From positions 1-17,533 of the forward strand of contig JBMNNS010000033.1 of assembly GCA_050942625.1 (NCBI GenBank): 17,533 nucleotides of DNA, in the 5' to 3' direction. The notes under the pieces were generated by a model. It had not been told where the DNA came from. It ran no database searches and saw nothing but the letters and a program-made list of their open reading frames with translations. Position numbers and translations under genes: made by a program. Within the stretch, counting starts at the first letter, position 1; every line of letters begins with the position of its first letter. Shown here in pieces: positions 14,317 through 17,533 of the stretch. This DNA comes from JBMNNS01 sp050942625 (GTDB lineage Bacteria; Bacillota; Dethiobacteria; DTU022; UBA8154).

Positions 14317-16257
14317 TTAGGTAACAACCAGGACTAACCGACGGCACTGCATGCAACGGTTTGCTTCTTCAATTGCGACAGATGTTTCCAGACCAAGCTC
14401 GACTTCGTTAAAATTGCCAACCCTTTCCGGCAGGGGCAGTATTGTTTCTGTACCCCGGTACCTTTTGCCAACCACCCCAATATCTTCGTTAGGATTATAT
14501 GTTCCCAGGACATCAATAATGGACTGGAGATAATCATCTTCTGAAGCTTGGATTTCTCCTTTGGTCAGGTAGTGATCAATAGCCGTTGCCGCTTTATTAC
14601 TACTAGCAACTGCTTCAACGACGGTACGTGCCCCTAAAACTGCATCCCCGCAGGCAAAAACCTTGTTTGCAGAGGTTGTTAAAAGCATGGGATCTACCTC
14701 AATAACATTTGAAAATTTTATATCCGCGGGAAGGAAGGAGAAATCACCTTTTTGTCCAATAGCGGGGATCACCGTGTCCGCTGCCAGGATAAATTCAGAG
14801 TCTTGAATTGGAAGAGGACGGCGGCGGCCGCTTTCATCGGGTTCACCCAGTTCCATTTTAAGACATTCCATACCGGTAACTTTGCCGTTTTCTGCAATTA
14901 TTTTGGAAGGGTTGGTAAGAAAATGAAACTTGATCCCTTCGGCTTCCGCATCCTCAATTTCACTAACGTTGGCAGGCATCTCCGCCCGAGAACGACGGTA
15001 GATAAGGTTTACTTCCTTTGCCCCCAGACGCAACGCGGAGCGGGCACAATCCATGGCCACATTTCCCCCACCAATAACGGCAACCTTTTCACCTAACTCT
15101 ACCGGTTGGCCCAGGTTCATCTGGCGCAGGAAGTGGACCCCTGGCATGAACCCTTTATAGCCGGCATCTTCACCGTCAACGCCCATTGCTGTATTTTCAT
15201 GAAGTCCACAGGCCACCAGGACGGCATCATATTCTTTGGTCAGGTCCTCAAACATTACATCTTTGCCAATACGTGTATTCAACTTGAACTCTATGCCCAT
15301 ATCCTCAATTATTTTAATCTCCTTCTGCAGGATATTGCGGGGCAAGCGGTAGCTGGGAATACCCACATGCAACATTCCCCCGGCAACCGGCAGGGCTTCA
15401 AAAATGGTAACGCCATAGCCCTTTTTGGCAAGTTGATAAGCAGCATTTAAACCGGCAGGCCCTGAACCAATGATGGCTACCTTTTTATCCTTTTTGGCTT
15501 CCTGCTTAATTTCCGGGGTATAACCCATTTCTAGGTCGTCAAAGTCGGCAATGAATCTTTTTAAAGCCCGTATGGAGACGGCTTCATCCTGATTTTGCCG
15601 GCGGCAATTGTCTTCGCAGGGATGTACACATATTCTTCCCAGTATTCCGGCAAGGGGGGTTTTTTCATAAATAACATCCAGAGCCTCAGCGCACCTGCCT
15701 TCGTCACAGAAACCTATATAATCAGGAATTTTGACACGGGCAGGGCATCCGTTGACACAGGGTGTAGCAAAAATAGTTTTGTAATTGTATGTAGCCCCGG
15801 CGGTTTTTTTCTCGTCCTGAATGCGTTTTAAATACGCATCCCTGAAATGTTCCAAAGACTGAAGCAGGGCAATGGGTGCAGTCCTTCCCAGCTCACAATG
15901 GGAAGCATCCCGGGCCAGACATCCCAGCTTTTCTAACAGGACAAGATCATTTTCATTTCCTTCCCCATTGATAATTGATGTTAATATTGCCAGGATTGTC
16001 TTTGAGCCCACCCGGCAGGGTGTACATCTCCCACAAGATTCCTCGTTCACATACTTAAAGTAGGCCTTCATGGATTCCACTATATCCAAGGTATCATCCA
16101 CCAGCAGCACTCCGCCCCAACCAATAATTGCCCTGATCTGATCTTCTCCAACTGTTTCTGGTAAATTAAATTTTTGAAGGTCAGGGGCCTCGTTTTTGCC
16201 ATCGTTTCGAAAATCCCCTAATTCTTTAAACCAGCTGTTAAAAATAACTTTTGCCAT
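14317..16257 (-). CDS. Fusion of NuoF/HydB iron-sulfur end with GltD/NfnB-like FAD-NAD(P) oxidoreductase
   Basis: The protein has 646 residues. Residues ~30-146 match the C-terminal part of NuoF/HydB with the N3-type [4Fe-4S] site Cys75, Cys78, Cys81 and Cys121, but the FMN- and NADH-binding domain that normally precedes it is absent. Residues ~160-240 form the double-cluster Fer4_20 domain of GltD/NfnB (Cys167, 171, 210, 214, 218 visible). Next come a FAD Rossmann fold (GSGPAG 264-269) and a second nucleotide fold (GGGN 396-399) followed by RRSR at 421-424, a pattern suiting NADPH. A CMQC motif lies near the end. The likely role is electron transfer between NAD(P)H and the hydrogenase encoded 67 bases downstream. 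Start ATG 16257 has GGAGG 8 bases upstream. It may be labelled glutamate synthase beta-like, but no GltB gene is present. Confidence 0.88.
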   Translation of the reverse strand: MAKVIFNSWFKELGDFRNDGKNEAPDLQKFNLPETVGEDQIRAIIGWGGVLLVDDTLDIVESMKAYFKYVNEESCGRCTPCRVGSKTILAILTSIINGEGNENDLVLLEKLGCLARDASHCELGRTAPIALLQSLEHFRDAYLKRIQDEKKTAGATYNYKTIFATPCVNGCPARVKIPDYIGFCDEGRCAEALDVIYEKTPLAGILGRICVHPCEDNCRRQNQDEAVSIRALKRFIADFDDLEMGYTPEIKQEAKKDKKVAIIGSGPAGLNAAYQLAKKGYGVTIFEALPVAGGMLHVGIPSYRLPRNILQKEIKIIEDMGIEFKLNTRIGKDVMFEDLTKEYDAVLVACGLHENTAMGVDGEDAGYKGFMPGVHFLRQMNLGQPVELGEKVAVIGGGNVAMDCARSALRLGAKEVNLIYRRSRAEMPANVSEIEDAEAEGIKFHFLTNPSKIIAENGKVTGMECLKMELGEPDESGRRRPLPIQDSEFILAADTVIPAIGQKGDFSFLPADIKFSNVIEVDPMLLTTSANKVFACGDAVLGARTVVEAVASSNKAATAIDHYLTKGEIQASEDDYLQSIIDVLGTYNPNEDIGVVGKRYRGTETILPLPERVGNFNEVELGLETSVAIEEANRCMQCRRLVLVVT

Positions 16258-16329
16258 AGTCTCATCCTCCATTTTTACACTGGTTTTTGTCACAACAGAC
16301 TATTGATGAAATTTATTGCTGTTTGTCCA

Positions 16330-16355
16330 TTAATACCCCCTTTTAATACCCCCTT
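16330..16355 (-). repeat. Exact 13-bp tandem repeat in the hydrogenase operon leader
   Basis: TTAATACCCCCTT occurs twice head to tail (16330-16342 and 16343-16355). Read in the direction of the hydrogenase operon it is AAGGGGGTATTAA twice, 73 bases before the fusion gene. Each copy contains a purine-rich, ribosome-binding-like core. The second is followed by ATG and four more sense codons before a stop, a possible but unproven leader peptide. Confidence 0.7.
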
Positions 16356-16389
16356 TCGGAAGGAACCCTCTATGAAACGAAGATACATA

Positions 16390-16423
16390 CTAGAATAACC
16401 CGTATTAAAACGGGGTTTTCTAG
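16390..16423 (-). other. Hairpin in the leader of the hydrogenase operon
   Basis: The arms 16390-16402 and 16411-16423 pair at 11 of 13 positions around an 8-base A/T loop. No T run follows on either strand, so it is not a typical terminator. It lies 130-170 bases before the fusion gene and could be an operator or a leader structure. Confidence 0.45.
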
Positions 16424-16613
16424 CCAAACGGCACTATTCGCCATTAACAATTTCGCTAAAAAAGTAACAAATCCTGCACGTTGGCTTTCTAATTACTAAA
16501 CATTAAAATAAATAAATATTCATAATTTGATTCCCTGCAGGGTAATGGCTATCCGGTTGTGAAAAGATCAGAAGAAGTTGTTTAAAGGGTGGTAAAAGAG
16601 CAACTACAATTGG

Positions 16614-16670
16614 ACAACTTGTTTGACATATTCGTCAATAACCTGATATAATTCTTGTACAATTATTGTA
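16614..16670 (+). promoter_or_regulatory. Cluster of operator-like palindromes around the promoter
   Basis: Three dyads overlap or flank the promoter. ACAACTTGT at 16614-16622 lies just before the -35 box. TTGAC-N6-GTCAA at 16623-16638 contains the -35 box. TACAATTATTGTA at 16658-16670 is a perfect 6+1+6 palindrome at the predicted transcription start, and TTGTACAA at 16655-16662 overlaps it. A repressor or two-component regulator could bind here, but no motif matches a regulator I can name. Confidence 0.5.
16623..16652 (+). promoter_or_regulatory. Consensus sigma-A promoter for the 120-residue protein
   Basis: TTGACA at 16623-16628 and TATAAT at 16647-16652 both match the vegetative consensus perfectly, with an 18-base spacer. 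The start of transcription should be near 16659, giving a leader of about 110 bases before the ATG at 16770. The leader includes a run of nine G at 16686-16694. Confidence 0.85.
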
Positions 16671-16769
16671 GGGTGAAGGGATATTGGGGGGGGGATGGGA
16701 ACCATAATTTTACCTGTTTAAAAACGGCCCGCCTGGAGCCTAAATTCGGTCAGAAAGGAGAATGCAATT

Positions 16770-17132
16770 ATGTTTTACATCAGTCAAACTTCCCCTATAT
16801 GGAAGCCGGAAAACTTAAAGATTGTCTTAAAAAACTTAAAATTTGATGAAACTTTACCTACCTTCGGTCCTTACAACAACATTGATGAAGCATTTGAAGC
16901 TAGAGATAAATTGTTAAAGGAAAAGCTGGATGAATGGTATGAAAAAGAAGAAGGTATAACCCATTTTTGGGTTTTAACACCTTTTGGAGAAAAAATGGAA
17001 GCTCCTGACTTTGTAGAAAAATACGGATATATTGCTTACGACCCCTATCCGGAATCAAATGTTCCGAGGTATTGGCGCATTGCTCCTGCCCCTCCCCCAG
17101 AGGAAGAAGAAAAGCAGGAAGAGGAAAAATAA
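16770..17132 (+). CDS. Unrecognised acidic 120-residue protein
   Basis: I do not recognise this protein. It has 120 residues, no signal peptide and no membrane segment. The middle part is highly charged and aromatic, with a predicted helix around EAFEARDKLLKEKLDEWYEKEEG at about residues 39-61, then a HFWVLTPFGEKMEAPDF stretch and YGYIAYDPYPE. The last 16 residues are a low-complexity proline/glutamate/lysine tail. ATG 16770 is well supported by AAAGGAG at 16754-16760, nine bases upstream, and by a consensus promoter. It is monocistronic: a probable terminator follows about 65 bases after the stop. A strong promoter on a lone small gene suggests an abundant or tightly regulated protein. Confidence 0.85.
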   Translation: MFYISQTSPIWKPENLKIVLKNLKFDETLPTFGPYNNIDEAFEARDKLLKEKLDEWYEKEEGITHFWVLTPFGEKMEAPDFVEKYGYIAYDPYPESNVPRYWRIAPAPPPEEEEKQEEEK

Positions 17133-17145
17133 AGCTACAAATTAA

Positions 17146-17197
17146 TTTACTTATAGGATTATCATCCGCTTTATTTACTTATAGAATTGTCATTCCG
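17146..17197 (+). repeat. Two degenerate direct repeats of about 23 bp
   Basis: TTTACTTATAGGATTATCAT at 17146-17165 (continuing CCG) and TTTACTTATAGAATTGTCAT at 17174-17193 (continuing TCCG) are near-identical copies with a 28-bp period. They lie between the 120-residue gene and its terminator. Part of the second unit (TTGTCA then CCCCGG) recurs again at 17211-17223. Confidence 0.6.
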
Positions 17198-17233
17198 CCC
17201 CGGTTTGTATTGTCAAGCCCCGGCGTTTTTTTT
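17196..17233 (+). terminator. Probable terminator of the 120-residue gene
   Basis: CGCC (17196-17199) pairs with GGCG (17222-17225), and GGTTTG (17202-17207) with CAAGCC (17214-17219). Together they make a 10-bp stem with a 2x2 C-C internal loop and a 6-base apical loop, followed at once by eight T residues (17226-17233). The T8 tract makes this convincing despite the internal loop. Confidence 0.6.
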
Positions 17234-17266
17234 ATTTCCCCGGTATATACAATGTCCTGCTGGGTC

Positions 17267-17338
17267 ATGATAAATGTCTCTCCTCTCATAGGTGACATTT
17301 TATCAGAATAAATTCAACATGACATTATCATAGAATAA
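17267..17338 (+). repeat. Three copies of a GACATTATCAT-like motif, one inverted
   Basis: ATGATAAATGTC at 17267-17278 is the inverse of GACATTTTATCAGAATAA at 17294-17311 and GACATTATCATAGAATAA at 17321-17338, the latter two spaced 27 bp apart. The first two can form an imperfect hairpin. They lie 25-100 bases before the tRNA promoter and resemble the repeats at 17146-17197. Confidence 0.5.
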
Positions 17339-17360
17339 CTACACACAGCTTTATTTATTC

Positions 17361-17389
17361 TTGACACTCTAAATCCAAACTGTTATACT
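17361..17389 (+). promoter_or_regulatory. Sigma-A promoter of the tRNA-Pro gene
   Basis: TTGACA at 17361-17366 and TATACT at 17384-17389 are separated by 17 bases, a near-perfect vegetative promoter. Transcription would start near 17396, 8 bases before the mature tRNA end. Confidence 0.85.
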
Positions 17390-17403
17390 TATTTAAAAGA
17401 TGC

Positions 17404-17480
17404 CGGGGCGTGGCGCAGCTTGGTAGCGCGCTTGACTGGGGGTCAAGAGGTCGCAGGTTCAAATCCTGTCGCTCCGACCA
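17404..17480 (+). tRNA. tRNA-Pro, anticodon GGG
   Basis: A complete 77-base cloverleaf with encoded CCA. The acceptor stem CGGGGCG pairs with CGCTCCG with one G-U. The D arm contains the AGCTTGGTAGCGC pattern. The anticodon stem CTTGA/TCAAG holds the loop CTGGGGG, giving anticodon GGG for CCC/CCU codons. The T arm has GGTTCAAATCC. It is followed by ACCA and then a terminator. Confidence 0.97.
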
Positions 17481-17491
17481 GGGGAAAACAC

Positions 17492-17533
17492 GGGATGCCC
17501 CGCAACTATTTACAGTTGCGGGGCATCCCCCTT
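17492..17533 (+). terminator. Terminator hairpin after tRNA-Pro, cut by window end
   Basis: A perfect 16-bp stem (17492-17507 with 17514-17529) with a 6-base loop begins 12 bases after the tRNA. The sequence ends CCTT at the window edge, so the expected T tract lies outside. The stem is longer and more GC-rich than the other terminators here. Confidence 0.8.

Larger units (their letters stand above)
16258..16769. other. 512-base divergent intergenic region
   Basis: No convincing gene lies here. It holds the 5' leader of the minus-strand hydrogenase operon (tandem 13-bp repeat and hairpin, listed separately), an A/T-rich central part, a 10-bp palindrome CCCTGCAGGG at 16533-16542, and the plus-strand promoter with its dyads at 16614-16670. 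I found no clear sigma-A promoter for the hydrogenase operon on the minus strand. Confidence 0.6.

Noticed and set aside
14250..14327. N-terminal extension of the hydrogenase overlapping the fusion gene
   Set aside because: The ferredoxin domain starts at the ATG 14249, which has GGAGG 8 bases upstream; the extension has no family similarity that I can see.
16270..16460. Rex or FNR-type operator before the hydrogenase operon
   Set aside because: Only half sites such as TTGTGA and TTAACAA were found; no full palindrome with proper spacing could be assembled.
16655..16846. 63-codon TTG-started frame overlapping the leader and start of the 120-residue gene
   Set aside because: It starts at the predicted transcription start, has no ribosome binding site, contains the G9 run and overlaps the better supported gene in another frame.
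1..17533. CRISPR array, transposase, integrase or phage genes
   Set aside because: No regularly spaced 20-40 bp repeats and no protein resembling a transposase, recombinase or phage component were seen.

Overview
The window comes from an anaerobic, endospore-forming member of the Clostridia (Firmicutes), most like Desulfotomaculum, Pelotomaculum and other Peptococcaceae relatives. The reasons are the sporulation genes spoIIP and spoIVA embedded in a der-plsY-gpsA cluster, the spore-former-restricted YIEGIA, DUF3189 and DUF512 families, an oxygen-sensitive [FeFe] hydrogenase, strong AGGAGG-type ribosome binding sites, frequent TTG/GTG starts and moderate GC. The lineage is an inference from gene content, not from a search.

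Layout. Positions 3-122 hold the last codons of an upstream gene (possibly ribosomal protein S1), followed by an intrinsic terminator at 200-239. A gene-free leader follows; its part from 341 to about 525 shows a striking 5-bp periodicity. From 540 to 8382 there is a tightly packed plus-strand operon: a DUF1614 membrane protein, SpoIIP, YIEGIA, its small partner, DUF3189, a PDZ/radical-SAM DUF512 protein, Der, PlsY and GpsA. After a probable terminator, spoIVA (8550-10025) has its own sigma-E-type promoter. A hairpin terminator at 10056-10085 ends the plus-strand block.

From 16257 back to 10068 there is a minus-strand operon. It starts with a fusion of the iron-sulfur end of NuoF/HydB to a GltD/NfnB-like FAD-NAD(P) oxidoreductase. 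Next comes a CpI-like [FeFe] hydrogenase, then a lipoprotein, permease and ATPase forming a NitT/TauT-type ABC importer. The first two genes look like the two halves of an NAD(P)H-linked hydrogenase that lacks a separate FMN diaphorase and a NuoE-like subunit. The link to the importer is unexplained.

The right end (16258-17533) is mostly non-coding, with short repeats and dyads. It carries a strong sigma-A promoter inside a cluster of palindromes driving an unrecognised 120-residue acidic protein, degenerate repeats, and a tRNA-Pro(GGG) gene with its own promoter and a long terminator hairpin cut by the window edge.

How the genes work together: the plus-strand operon mixes housekeeping functions (ribosome assembly by Der, phospholipid synthesis by GpsA making glycerol-3-phosphate and PlsY acylating it) with sporulation proteins (SpoIIP peptidoglycan remodelling during engulfment, SpoIVA spore-coat basement layer). 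The most novel material is the fused reductase-hydrogenase-ABC operon, the 5-bp periodic leader, and the operator-rich promoter of the unknown small protein.
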